Positions 7,616-14,508 of a stretch of 33,977 bases of DNA are shown one piece after another. A model generated the notes under the pieces. That model made no database searches. It saw nothing but the letters and a program-made list of their open reading frames with translations, and was not told where the DNA came from. Source of the stretch: Proteobacteria bacterium UBA964. Lineage in GTDB: Bacteria > Pseudomonadota > Gammaproteobacteria > Steroidobacterales > Steroidobacteraceae. Position 1 is the stretch's first letter. Every line of letters starts with the position of its first letter. Location of the stretch: contig DBCG01000108.1 in the NCBI GenBank assembly GCA_002292945.1, forward strand, positions 420 to 34,396, read 5' to 3'. The position numbers and the translations under genes are program-made.

Positions 7616-8041
7616 ATGAAGCCTGTGTGGATGATCTGCCTCTCCCTCGCCACCCTTGCGCAAGGCCTGGCCTCGCCGGTCGGTCTCTGGCGCACCATCG
7701 ACCCGGAGACCCGATCGGTCGAATCTCTGGTGCGCATCGTCGAGACGCCTGCCGGACTCTCCGGACGCATCGAGCGCGTACTCGATCCCGCCAAGGCGAC
7801 GGCGCGCTGCGAGGCCTGTGGCGGCCCACGAAAGGGTCAACCGGTGCAGGGCATGGCGATCATCGAAGGGGTGCGCCGCAGCGCTTCAGGACCTCATTGG
7901 GACGGCGGTAGCATCCTCGACCCCAAGAACGGCAAGACCTACAAAGTCAGGCTGACACCGCTCGACGGCGGCAAGCGCCTCGCGGTGCGGGGCATGCTGG
8001 GTCCGTTCCACCGCGATCAATTCTGGGAACGGGCCGAATGA
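7616..8041 (+). CDS. Exported DUF2147 protein
   Basis: The 141-residue protein has a signal peptide (residues 1 to about 19, ending LAQGLA) and a DUF2147 (PF09917) domain. Diagnostic pieces are VGLWRTIDPETR at the mature N-terminus, CEACGGPRKGQPVQGM, GGSILDPKNGKTYKVRL and a C-terminal Trp motif (DQFWER). The two cysteines of CEAC fit a periplasmic disulfide. Function is unknown; the fold is a small lipocalin-like beta barrel in related proteins. The ATG has GGAG 8 nt upstream. The MFS gene starts 31 nt downstream, so the two may be co-transcribed. Confidence 0.88.
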   Translation: MKPVWMICLSLATLAQGLASPVGLWRTIDPETRSVESLVRIVETPAGLSGRIERVLDPAKATARCEACGGPRKGQPVQGMAIIEGVRRSASGPHWDGGSILDPKNGKTYKVRLTPLDGGKRLAVRGMLGPFHRDQFWERAE

Positions 8042-8072
8042 GCGCCTGGAGCCTCGGCGGAGCCTCCCGCTC

Positions 8073-9572
8073 ATGAACGTCGCAACGACGGACGACGAAG
8101 CCCTCCACGGCCGCAACATCGGCACCGCCGGCTATCGGCGTTATGTGGTGCTCTCGCTGCTTGCGGTCTACACGCTCAACTTCATCGACCGCCAACTTCT
8201 CGGGGTGATGGCGCAACCGATCATCGCGCAGTTCAACCTGACGGACACGCAGTACGGCTTCCTGAACGGCCCACCCTTCGCGCTCTTCTACGCCTTGATG
8301 GGCATCCCGCTCGCGATGGCCGCGGATCGCTGGAACCGGGTCCGCCTGCTCGCGCTCTGCATCGCGGTATGGTCGGTGATGACCGCGCTCTGCGGCCTCG
8401 CCACAGGCTTCATGTTCCTGCTGATCGCGCGCATCGGCGTCGCCATCGGCGAGGCCGGCTGCACGCCCCCCGCCAATTCCATCATCGGCGACTGGTTCCG
8501 GCCGCGGGACCGCGGACGCGCGATCGGCACCTACACGATGGGCGTCCCCATCGGCGGCGCGCTGGCCAGTTTCATCGGTGGACCCGTCGCTCAACTCTCC
8601 GACCAACGCGTGATCGAACTGCTCGGGATCTTCGGTCTCGCAGGTCTCCCGGAAGCGCTGCAATGGGGCTCGGGCTTCGGTTGGCGCTTCGTCTTCCTCG
8701 CGTTGGGGGTCCCGGGGATGCTGGTGGCGTTGGTCGTGCTGCTGACCTTGCGCGAACCGCCGCGCGGCGCCAGTGACCCGCCCGGGGCTGCGCGACAGGA
8801 CAAGGCAGGCTTCGGCGAGACGCTGCGGCTGCTGCGGGGCAAGCCCAGCTTCTGGGTGATGTGCGCGGGGGCCTCCTTGACGGCGCTTGTCGGCTTCGGT
8901 CATTTCGCCTTCCAGGCACCGATGATGCAGCGCCTGCACGGCATGCCGCCCGGGGAGTTCGCCCTGCGATTCGGCGGCCCGATCGCCCTCGCCGGCGCCT
9001 GCGGAACCTGGCTCGGCGGCTACTTCAGCGACCGTCTCGCACGAGGCTCGGTGGGCGCGATCGCGTGGCTCCCCGCCGCCGCCCTGGTCGTCGCCACCCC
9101 GCTCTACCTCACCGCATTCCACACACCGGGCGACCGGCTCGGACTCACCTTCCTGCTCTGGGTGGTGGCTGCGGTGGTGCACTACTCCTACGCAAGCGCA
9201 CAGTTCACGATCAGCCAATCGCTCGTGCCCTCGCGCTCGCGGGCCTCGACCATCGCGATCGTGCTGCTGTGCATCGCCTTGGTCGGCAACGGCCTCGGAC
9301 CGCAGCTGGTCGGGCTGCTGAGCGACGGGTTCATGGCACAGGCGCTGCGGGACTCGGGTTTCGGCGGCGCACTCGACACCACCACCTGCCGCGCGCGCAA
9401 CCTCGCCGCTCTGGCGCCGGAACTACAGGATGTCTGCACCCGGGCCTACGGGCTCGGACTGCAGCGGGCGATGACGGCGACGACGCTGATATTCCTGCCG
9501 GCTGCCGCCTGCTATTGGCTGGCCTCGCGGTGGTTGCCGCGCGACCTCGCAACCGCTCAGTCGAAAGACTGA
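8073..9572 (+). CDS. MFS transporter, Spinster-like
   Basis: The 499-residue protein has 12 predicted membrane helices. The N-terminus VVLSLLAVYTLNFIDRQLLGVMAQPI and the loop AMAADRWNRVRLL (A-motif region between helices 2 and 3) are typical of the Spinster-type MFS subgroup, abundant in Steroidobacter and sphingomonads. GEAGCTPPANSIIGDWF follows in helices 4-5. An insertion of about 20 residues around VAQLSDQRVIELLG and a long loop GGALDTTTCRARNLAALAPELQDVCTRAY before the last helices are typical of this group. The substrate cannot be told from sequence. It follows the DUF2147 gene, and its last 16 nt overlap the 3' end of the convergent DUF4239 gene. Confidence 0.9.
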   Translation: MNVATTDDEALHGRNIGTAGYRRYVVLSLLAVYTLNFIDRQLLGVMAQPIIAQFNLTDTQYGFLNGPPFALFYALMGIPLAMAADRWNRVRLLALCIAVWSVMTALCGLATGFMFLLIARIGVAIGEAGCTPPANSIIGDWFRPRDRGRAIGTYTMGVPIGGALASFIGGPVAQLSDQRVIELLGIFGLAGLPEALQWGSGFGWRFVFLALGVPGMLVALVVLLTLREPPRGASDPPGAARQDKAGFGETLRLLRGKPSFWVMCAGASLTALVGFGHFAFQAPMMQRLHGMPPGEFALRFGGPIALAGACGTWLGGYFSDRLARGSVGAIAWLPAAALVVATPLYLTAFHTPGDRLGLTFLLWVVAAVVHYSYASAQFTISQSLVPSRSRASTIAIVLLCIALVGNGLGPQLVGLLSDGFMAQALRDSGFGGALDTTTCRARNLAALAPELQDVCTRAYGLGLQRAMTATTLIFLPAAACYWLASRWLPRDLATAQSKD

Positions 9573-10342
9573 CGCAGCTCCATCAACACCTTGTCCTCGC
9601 CGTCGATGCGGATCAGGCCGCGCCGGGGGAATTCGAGGTCGAGGATCACGTAGATCGCGAGTGCCATGACGCCGGCGAAGGCGAGGCGATGCAGCCAATT
9701 GGGATTGCGGCTGGGGCCGATCGAGTAACCGAACAGCATCGCCCCCACGGCGCAGAGCACGCCCAGCAACAGGTAGATGGCGAACGGCGGATGGCTGCGG
9801 GTCGAGGTGTTGCGCGTGGTCACGATGTCGAACATGGCGTTGAGCGAAGGCAGCAATACTTGGGCTGCACCGGGCGAGGCCTCGGGCTTGCGCACCCCAG
9901 CCACGGCCAACTGCCAGATCTCGCCCTGCAAACGCAGCGCGGCCGCGGTTTTGGCCTCGGTCGCAGCCGTATCGCGGACGCGCTCGTAAGCCACGACGCG
10001 CAGGTCGGTGTAACGCCGGAAGAGCTCACGCATCGCAGGCTGGTCAGCAGGCGGCAGCAGGTCGATGCGCAACCAGGCCGTACCGATGTCGTTCGCCTCT
10101 TCTGTGATCAGGTGGCGGCGATCCTCGAAGCGCGAAGCCGCTCCGGAGAACGTGAACGCGATCAAGAGGCCGAGCAAGGCGAAGATCGCACCTTCAGCGG
10201 CACCGAGCCCCTCGGAGAACGAATCTTTGTCGGTGGCATAGCGGTATCGCCCGATGCGCCGCCCGACCTCGACGGACAACATCATGAGGAAGAACAGACC
10301 GATGGCCAACGCCGATCCCATTTTCGCAAAACTGAAATCCAT
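9557..10342 (-). CDS. DUF4239 (bestrophin-like) membrane protein
   Basis: The 261-residue protein has two N-terminal membrane segments (about 8-25 and 47-65), a soluble helical middle, and two C-terminal segments (about 186-206 and 218-236). The pattern GAAEGAIFALLGLLIAFTFSGAASRFEDRRHLITEEANDIGTAWLRIDLLP is the hallmark of the DUF4239/bestrophin-like family (PF14023). Ion-channel activity is suggested only by the family name. The 3' end overlaps the MFS gene by 16 nt. The ATG at 10342 is divergent from the DUF4197 gene across 44 bp. A TAGGAT box lies 6 nt upstream of the start, with no Shine-Dalgarno. Confidence 0.85.
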   Translation of the reverse strand: MDFSFAKMGSALAIGLFFLMMLSVEVGRRIGRYRYATDKDSFSEGLGAAEGAIFALLGLLIAFTFSGAASRFEDRRHLITEEANDIGTAWLRIDLLPPADQPAMRELFRRYTDLRVVAYERVRDTAATEAKTAAALRLQGEIWQLAVAGVRKPEASPGAAQVLLPSLNAMFDIVTTRNTSTRSHPPFAIYLLLGVLCAVGAMLFGYSIGPSRNPNWLHRLAFAGVMALAIYVILDLEFPRRGLIRIDGEDKVLMELRQSFD

Positions 10343-10348
10343 GCGGAT

Positions 10349-10354
10349 ATCCTA
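10349..10354 (-). promoter_or_regulatory. Putative -10 element of the DUF4239 gene, leaderless geometry
   Basis: TAGGAT on the minus strand (10354-10349) is followed by ATCCGC and the ATG at 10342. No -35 match is clear. It is back-to-back with the DUF4197 -10 element, 19 bp away. Confidence 0.4.
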
Positions 10355-10373
10355 ACGGGTCTCAGGGCGGTGC

Positions 10374-10379
10374 TACCAT
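10374..10379 (+). promoter_or_regulatory. Putative extended -10 element of the DUF4197 gene, leaderless geometry
   Basis: TGCTACCAT (10371-10379) fits an extended -10 (TGn before TACCAT), which could compensate for the missing -35. It ends 7 nt before the ATG at 10387. Confidence 0.45.
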
Positions 10380-10386
10380 CCGGACC

Positions 10387-11103
10387 ATGAAAATCTCTCC
10401 TCGCACGCCCGCGACTGCACTGGCTGTCACCCTCCTCGCCCTCGCGTGTGCTTGGGCACCGCCGTCGGCCGCGGCCGCAGGTGTCGGCGCGCTCTCCGAC
10501 AAGGACAGTGTGGCGGGTCTCAAGGCCGCGCTCGGCCAAGGCACCGAGCGCGCGGTGTCGATGCTCGGCGCGACCGACGGATTCCTCGGCAATCCAACCG
10601 TGCGTATCCCGCTGCCACCGACGCTCGCCAAAGGCGAACGGATGTTCAAGATGCTCGGTCTCGACAAGCAAGCCAAGGAACTCGTCACCTCGATGAACCG
10701 CGCGGCCGAAGCGGCGATGCCTGAAGCGCGCACGCTCTTGGTCGACTCGGTCAAACAGATGTCGGTCAGTGACGCTCGCCAGATCCTCACCGGCGGCGAC
10801 GACGCCGCCACGCAGTACTTCCGCCGCACCTCCTACGACAAGCTCGCGGCGCGCTTCCTGCCGATCGTCAAACAGACCACCGACCGCTCCGACCTCTCTC
10901 AACAGTACAACGAGTTCGCCGGACAGGCCGCGCGACTGGGCGTGATCGAACCGCGCGATGCCAAGGTCGAGGACTATGTCACGCGCAAGGCCTTGGATGG
11001 CCTCTTCACGATGATCGCAGAGGAAGAGCGCGCCATCCGCAAAGACCCGCTCGGCCAGTCGAGCAAGCTGCTGCAGAGCGTGTTCGGGACGCTGAAGAAC
11101 TAG
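10387..11103 (+). CDS. Exported DUF4197 protein
   Basis: The 238-residue protein starts with a signal peptide (1 to about 31, MKISPRTPATALAVTLLALA, ending AAAA). Nearly the whole mature chain is DUF4197 (PF13852): a GLKAALGQGTERAVSMLG helix, IPLPPTLAKGERMFKMLG, a SVSDARQILTGGDDAATQYFRR segment, and a C-terminal helix KALDGLFTMIAEEERAIRKDP with a short LLQSVFG tail. It is predicted to be alpha-helical and periplasmic, and its function is unknown. It is divergent from the DUF4239 gene. The start lies 7 nt after an extended -10-like box, and no convincing Shine-Dalgarno fits. Confidence 0.88.
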   Translation: MKISPRTPATALAVTLLALACAWAPPSAAAAGVGALSDKDSVAGLKAALGQGTERAVSMLGATDGFLGNPTVRIPLPPTLAKGERMFKMLGLDKQAKELVTSMNRAAEAAMPEARTLLVDSVKQMSVSDARQILTGGDDAATQYFRRTSYDKLAARFLPIVKQTTDRSDLSQQYNEFAGQAARLGVIEPRDAKVEDYVTRKALDGLFTMIAEEERAIRKDPLGQSSKLLQSVFGTLKN

Positions 11104-11168
11104 CCTCAGTGCAGGCGATGCGCGCCGCGCGTAACCGGGTCGTCATGCAAAGCCGCGCGCGTCGGCGC

Positions 11169-11174
11169 TAGAAT
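11169..11174 (+). promoter_or_regulatory. Putative -10 element of phoD, leaderless geometry
   Basis: TAGAAT (11169-11174, five of six) is followed by CTCCGC and the ATG at 11181. A weak -35 candidate, ATGCAA (11145-11150), sits 18 bp upstream. No Pho box was recognised. Confidence 0.5.
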
Positions 11175-11180
11175 CTCCGC

Positions 11181-12743
11181 ATGAATTCCCGTCGCCGGTT
11201 CCTCGGCGCTGCACTCGCCGGCGCAGGCTGGGTGCTCGCCGCACCCACCCCCGCCGTCGCCGCACGGCGCGCCCGCTTCGATCGCGATCCCTTCACGCTC
11301 GGCGTGGCTTCCGGCTATCCCCGAGCGGATGGCATGGTGCTCTGGACGCGCCTCGCACCTGAGCCCTACACCATCGATGGCGGCGCCGGCTGGGCCGACC
11401 TCACCCTCGACTTCGAGATCGCCGAGGACCCCTCATTCCGGCGGCGCGTCCGCTCCGGAACGGTCACGGCGCCCGCCGCCGACGGGCACAGCGTCCACCT
11501 CGACATCACAGGGCTGCGCCCGGGACGCGAGTACTTCTACCGCTTCCGCGCCGGCGACGCGACAAGCCCCGTCGGGCGTTCGTGGACGGCGCCAGAGCCC
11601 GGCTCTGCCGCGGCGGCGATGGCCCAGCTTCGGGTCGGTCTCGCCAGTTGCCAGAGTTACGAACAAGGTCACTACCACGCGTGGCGGGACATGGTCGCGC
11701 GCGGTGTCGATCTTGTCCTGCACCTCGGCGATTACATCTACGAAAGCGGCTCGGGAGACCCGGTGCGGCGGCACGATCCGGGCGAATGTGTCTCGCTCGA
11801 GGACTACCGGCGTCGCTATGCCTGGTACCGCAGCGATCCGTGGTTGCGAGCCGCCCATGCTGCCTGCCCTTGGCTCGTCACCTGGGACGACCACGAGGTC
11901 GACAACGACTACGCGGGGCTGCAGTCGGAGCACCCCGCGGAACAAGCGGCGTTCGCCGCACGGCGCGCCGCTGCCTACCAAGCCTACTGGGAGCACATGC
12001 CGATGCCCCGCACGATGCGCCCGAGCGGTGGCGCGATGTCGTTGTTCGGCACGACCCAGATCGGCGACCTGTTCGCCTTCCACATGCTCGATACCCGCCA
12101 ATACCGATCCCCGCAGGCCTGCCCGAAACCGCCACGGGTCGGTGGCTCCCGAGTGTTCGTCGATGAATGTCCCGCTTGGGAAGACCCCGAGCGTTCGATG
12201 CTCGGTGGGCCACAAGAGCGCTGGATCGACGGGCAGTTGCGCGGATCCAAAGCCCGCTGGAACCTTCTCGGCCAGGGCATGGTGTTCTCCTTGGTCGATG
12301 AGGATCCCGGCCCACGCACGCAGCACTGGAACGACAGCTGGGCGGGCTACTCGTCTGCGCGACAACGCCTGCTCGGATCGGTCGCCACCAGCGGCGTCGC
12401 CAATCCGTTGATCTTGGGCGGCGACATCCACGCTTTCATCGCCGCCGACCAGAGGCTGCGAGCCGGCGACCCTACCTCACCGATCGTGATGAGCGAGCTC
12501 GTCACCACCTCGGTCACTTCTGGCCCGCCGCCGAGGCGGGTGATCGAGGCCTATCAGCGCGGTGGAAATGATGTGCTGTTCGCCGATGGCGATCGCCGTG
12601 GATATCTTTGGATGCAGATCGGCCCGCAGCGCCTCGAAGCGCGCCTGCAGGGTTACGAGTCGGTACGCGAAGAGACCGGGGCCGAGGAGCGAACCTTGTT
12701 CACCTGCGCCCTCGAGGACGGTCGTCGAGGCCTGCAAGTCTGA
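11181..12743 (+). CDS. phoD: PhoD-type alkaline phosphatase/phosphodiesterase, Tat-exported
   Basis: The 520-residue protein begins with a twin-arginine signal (SRRRFLGAALAGAG, residues 3-16, cleavage near AVA at 25-27). The N-terminal PhoD beta domain runs about 35-140 (FTLGVASGYPRADGMVLWTRL). The metallophosphatase domain shows GLASCQSYEQGHYHAWRDM with the metal-binding Cys157, LVLHLGDYIYE (178-188), WDDHEVDNDY (235-244) and GGDIHAF (413-419). These are the ligands of the Fe(III)/Ca(II) site known in B. subtilis PhoD. It hydrolyses phosphomono- and diesters in the periplasm. A TAGAAT box 6 nt before the ATG suggests a leaderless mRNA. The next gene on the other strand is convergent and shares a bidirectional hairpin. 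Confidence 0.93.
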   Translation: MNSRRRFLGAALAGAGWVLAAPTPAVAARRARFDRDPFTLGVASGYPRADGMVLWTRLAPEPYTIDGGAGWADLTLDFEIAEDPSFRRRVRSGTVTAPAADGHSVHLDITGLRPGREYFYRFRAGDATSPVGRSWTAPEPGSAAAAMAQLRVGLASCQSYEQGHYHAWRDMVARGVDLVLHLGDYIYESGSGDPVRRHDPGECVSLEDYRRRYAWYRSDPWLRAAHAACPWLVTWDDHEVDNDYAGLQSEHPAEQAAFAARRAAAYQAYWEHMPMPRTMRPSGGAMSLFGTTQIGDLFAFHMLDTRQYRSPQACPKPPRVGGSRVFVDECPAWEDPERSMLGGPQERWIDGQLRGSKARWNLLGQGMVFSLVDEDPGPRTQHWNDSWAGYSSARQRLLGSVATSGVANPLILGGDIHAFIAADQRLRAGDPTSPIVMSELVTTSVTSGPPPRRVIEAYQRGGNDVLFADGDRRGYLWMQIGPQRLEARLQGYESVREETGAEERTLFTCALEDGRRGLQV

Positions 12744-12775
12744 CCGGGAATGGTGGCCGGCCTTCGGCCGCCCCA

Positions 12776-12806
12776 AAAGAAAAGGCCTGCGTCTCCGCAG
12801 GCCTTT
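12776..12806 (-). terminator. Intrinsic terminator between phoD and the RRM gene
   Basis: A perfect 10-bp stem (12781-12790 with 12797-12806, AAAGGCCTGC/GCAGGCCTTT) has a 6-nt loop. On the minus strand it is followed by TCTTTT, a good tract for the RRM gene. On the plus strand it ends in only three T, so it may work less well for phoD. Confidence 0.8.
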
Positions 12807-12849
12807 CCCATGATCAGCGACCCTTGCGGGTTGTGATCGGCAGGACCGC

Positions 12850-13236
12850 TTACCAGCGACCGCCGCCGCCACCGCCGCCGCTGCTGCCGCCGCGGTATCC
12901 ACCGCCGCCGCCGCCGCCGCCGCTGCCGCCGCGGTAGCCACCGCCGCCGCCGCTACCGCCGCGGAAGCCACCGCCGCCACCGCCCGAGGGACGCGGACGA
13001 TCCTGCGCCTCGTTGACGCGCAGCGGACGACCGCCCATCGAGTAGCCGTTCAAGGCCTGGATCGCGCGCGCGGCGTCTTCCTGACCCATCTCGACGAAGC
13101 CGAAGCCACGCGGACGACCGGTATCACGGTCGACCGGCAGCGATACCGAGGTCACTTCACCGTGCTGAGCGAACAGCGTACGGACCGAAGCCTCATCTGC
13201 CGTGAACGGCAGGTTACCAACATAAATTTTCGCCAT
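12850..13236 (-). CDS. Glycine-rich RRM RNA-binding protein
   Basis: The 128-residue protein has one RNA-recognition motif at residues 3-80: RNP2 IYVGNL (4-9) and RNP1 RGFGFVEM (43-50), with NGYSMGGRPLRVNEA closing the domain. Residues about 87-128 are a Gly-rich tail with FRGGSG/YRGGSG RGG-box repeats ending GRW. This is the layout of cyanobacterial and proteobacterial cold-inducible Rbp proteins, thought to act as RNA chaperones. The ATG at 13236 is chosen because the RRM begins there; the frame is open to 13320, but upstream residues do not fit. The leader is long and structured, and an intrinsic terminator follows the gene. Confidence 0.92.
   Translation of the reverse strand: MAKIYVGNLPFTADEASVRTLFAQHGEVTSVSLPVDRDTGRPRGFGFVEMGQEDAARAIQALNGYSMGGRPLRVNEAQDRPRPSGGGGGGFRGGSGGGGGYRGGSGGGGGGGGYRGGSSGGGGGGGRW
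12858..12985. repeat. CCGCCG-rich low-complexity tract in the RRM gene
   Basis: Imperfect tandem runs of CCG/CCA triplets encode the Gly tail, interrupted by three similar units around CCGCCGCGGTAGCCACC. Such runs are prone to slippage, but since they are triplets a length change would keep the frame. Confidence 0.8.
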
Positions 13237-13394
13237 CTCTGGAAACACTCTCAAATAAATAAAACACACACCGGCCGCGAATCGCGCCGAAGTCTTTCGA
13301 CATCGACGGCCCGAGGCCACCTGATCGATGTCGATTCGGGGATGCAGACCGGCGCTCGGGCGCCCAGAGATGCAGTCAGAAAGAGCAACGATCT
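13237..13394 (-). promoter_or_regulatory. Long structured 5' leader of the RRM gene
   Basis: If transcription starts at the extended -10 at 13401-13409, the leader is about 157 nt. It contains a perfect 10-bp stem, TCGACATCGA/TCGATGTCGA (13297-13306 with 13325-13334), with an inner 4-bp GGCC/GGCC stem (13308-13311 with 13315-13318). Before the start codon there is an A/T-rich stretch (TTTTATTTATTT on the minus strand). Long, foldable leaders are known for cspA-type cold-shock genes, so a thermosensing role is possible but inferred. Confidence 0.5.
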
Positions 13395-13400
13395 CAAAGG

Positions 13401-13409
13401 ACTATAACA
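13401..13409 (-). promoter_or_regulatory. Extended -10 promoter element of the RRM gene
   Basis: TGTTATAGT on the minus strand (13409-13401) is an extended -10 with TATAGT as the hexamer. No -35 is visible, as is common for extended -10 promoters. It faces away from the yeiH -10, 13 bp away. Confidence 0.6.
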
Positions 13410-13419
13410 CAACCTCGGG

Positions 13420-13425
13420 TATAGT
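13420..13425 (+). promoter_or_regulatory. Putative -10 element of yeiH, near-leaderless geometry
   Basis: TATAGT (13420-13425, five of six) ends 9 nt before the ATG at 13435, so the mRNA leader would be about 3 nt. No -35 match is clear, and no Shine-Dalgarno fits. Confidence 0.5.
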
Positions 13426-13434
13426 GCGCTGGTC

Positions 13435-14508
13435 ATGGACTCCCCCACCCCCGCGAGCCCCGAACCCGGTCCCGCCGGGACGGGACGGTCACCGATCGGG
13501 CGGCCCCCGCTCGACCGCCTGCGCGAGTGGACCCCAGGCCTCCTGCTGGGAGCGGCCGTAGCGGCGAGCGCCTTTGCGCTGCGCTCGACCGGCCTCCCCG
13601 GCGTCGCCGGTCTCTCGCCCCTGATGCTCGCCATCCTGATCGGCATGGCCGTCCGGAATCTCCTCGGGCGCCCTGAGGCGGCGAAGTCCGGACTCGCCTT
13701 CGCGCTGCGGGCACCCCTTCGGCTCGGGATCGTGCTGCTCGGATTGCAGGTGACCCTCGGCGAGATCCTCGGCATCGGCTGGGCCGGCTTGGCGCTGCTC
13801 GCCTTTGCATTGGCCAGCACCTTTGTCGTGACGCTCTGGCTTGGGGCGAGGATGGGGGTCGACCCTGGCCTCGCCCAGCTGTTGGCCGCCGGCACGGGCA
13901 TCTGCGGCGCCTCCGCCATCGTCGCGACCAACACCGTCTCCCGAGCGAGCGACGAGTCGGTGGCCTACGCCCTCGCAACGGTCACGCTCTACGGAACGAT
14001 CGCGATGTTCGCTTACCCGCTGATCGCCGCCTCGCTGCCCCTGAGCAACGCGGGCTATGGACTCTGGACCGGCGCCTCGGTGCATGAGGTCGCCCAAGTG
14101 GTGGCAGCCGGCTTCGCCCGCGGCGAGGAGACCGGCGAAGCCGCGACCGTCGCCAAACTCGCTCGCGTGCTGATGCTGGCGCCGCTCGTGCTGCTGCTCG
14201 GCGCTTGGGTCGCACGCCGAACGAAGGACGACGCCCGTCCCCGCGGCAAGGCACCGTTCCCGCTGTTCGTGTTCGGATTCCTCGCCATGGTGATGCTCGC
14301 CGGAACCGGCTGGGTCAGCGAAACGTCCCGAGACTTCGCGCAGTCGACGACCCAAGCGCTGCTCGCCCTCGCGCTCGCAGCGGTCGGGCTCGAGACGGAT
14401 GTCCGCAGGCTCATCGCCCAAGGCTGGCGACCGCTCGCGCTCGGCGGTGCCGCGACCCTCTGGATCTCGCTCACAACGCTCGGCCTTACGCTCCTCTGGG
14501 ATCGTTGA
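13435..14508 (+). CDS. yeiH: YeiH-family putative sulfate exporter (UPF0324)
   Basis: The 357-residue membrane protein belongs to the YeiH/UPF0324 family (PF03601). Signatures are LSPLMLAILIGMAVRN, the glycine-rich loop GTGICGASAIVATNTV and WTGASVHEVAQVVAAG, with about ten hydrophobic helices. The N-terminal 30 residues are Pro/Gly-rich and probably disordered in the cytoplasm. Sulfate export is only the family label; some members are linked to sulfite or cysteate metabolism. It is divergent from the RRM gene, and its last 23 nt overlap the 3' end of the convergent RND gene. Start choice is supported by the TATAGT box. Confidence 0.88.
   Translation: MDSPTPASPEPGPAGTGRSPIGRPPLDRLREWTPGLLLGAAVAASAFALRSTGLPGVAGLSPLMLAILIGMAVRNLLGRPEAAKSGLAFALRAPLRLGIVLLGLQVTLGEILGIGWAGLALLAFALASTFVVTLWLGARMGVDPGLAQLLAAGTGICGASAIVATNTVSRASDESVAYALATVTLYGTIAMFAYPLIAASLPLSNAGYGLWTGASVHEVAQVVAAGFARGEETGEAATVAKLARVLMLAPLVLLLGAWVARRTKDDARPRGKAPFPLFVFGFLAMVMLAGTGWVSETSRDFAQSTTQALLALALAAVGLETDVRRLIAQGWRPLALGGAATLWISLTTLGLTLLWDR

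Noticed and set aside
8861..10390. Open frame of 509 codons crossing the MFS and DUF4239 genes
   Set aside because: It overlaps two convincing genes and shows only Arg/Ala-rich low-complexity sequence.
12858..12985. Repeat tract considered as a CRISPR or minisatellite
   Set aside because: The repeats are in-frame glycine codons of the RRM protein tail, with no spacers.
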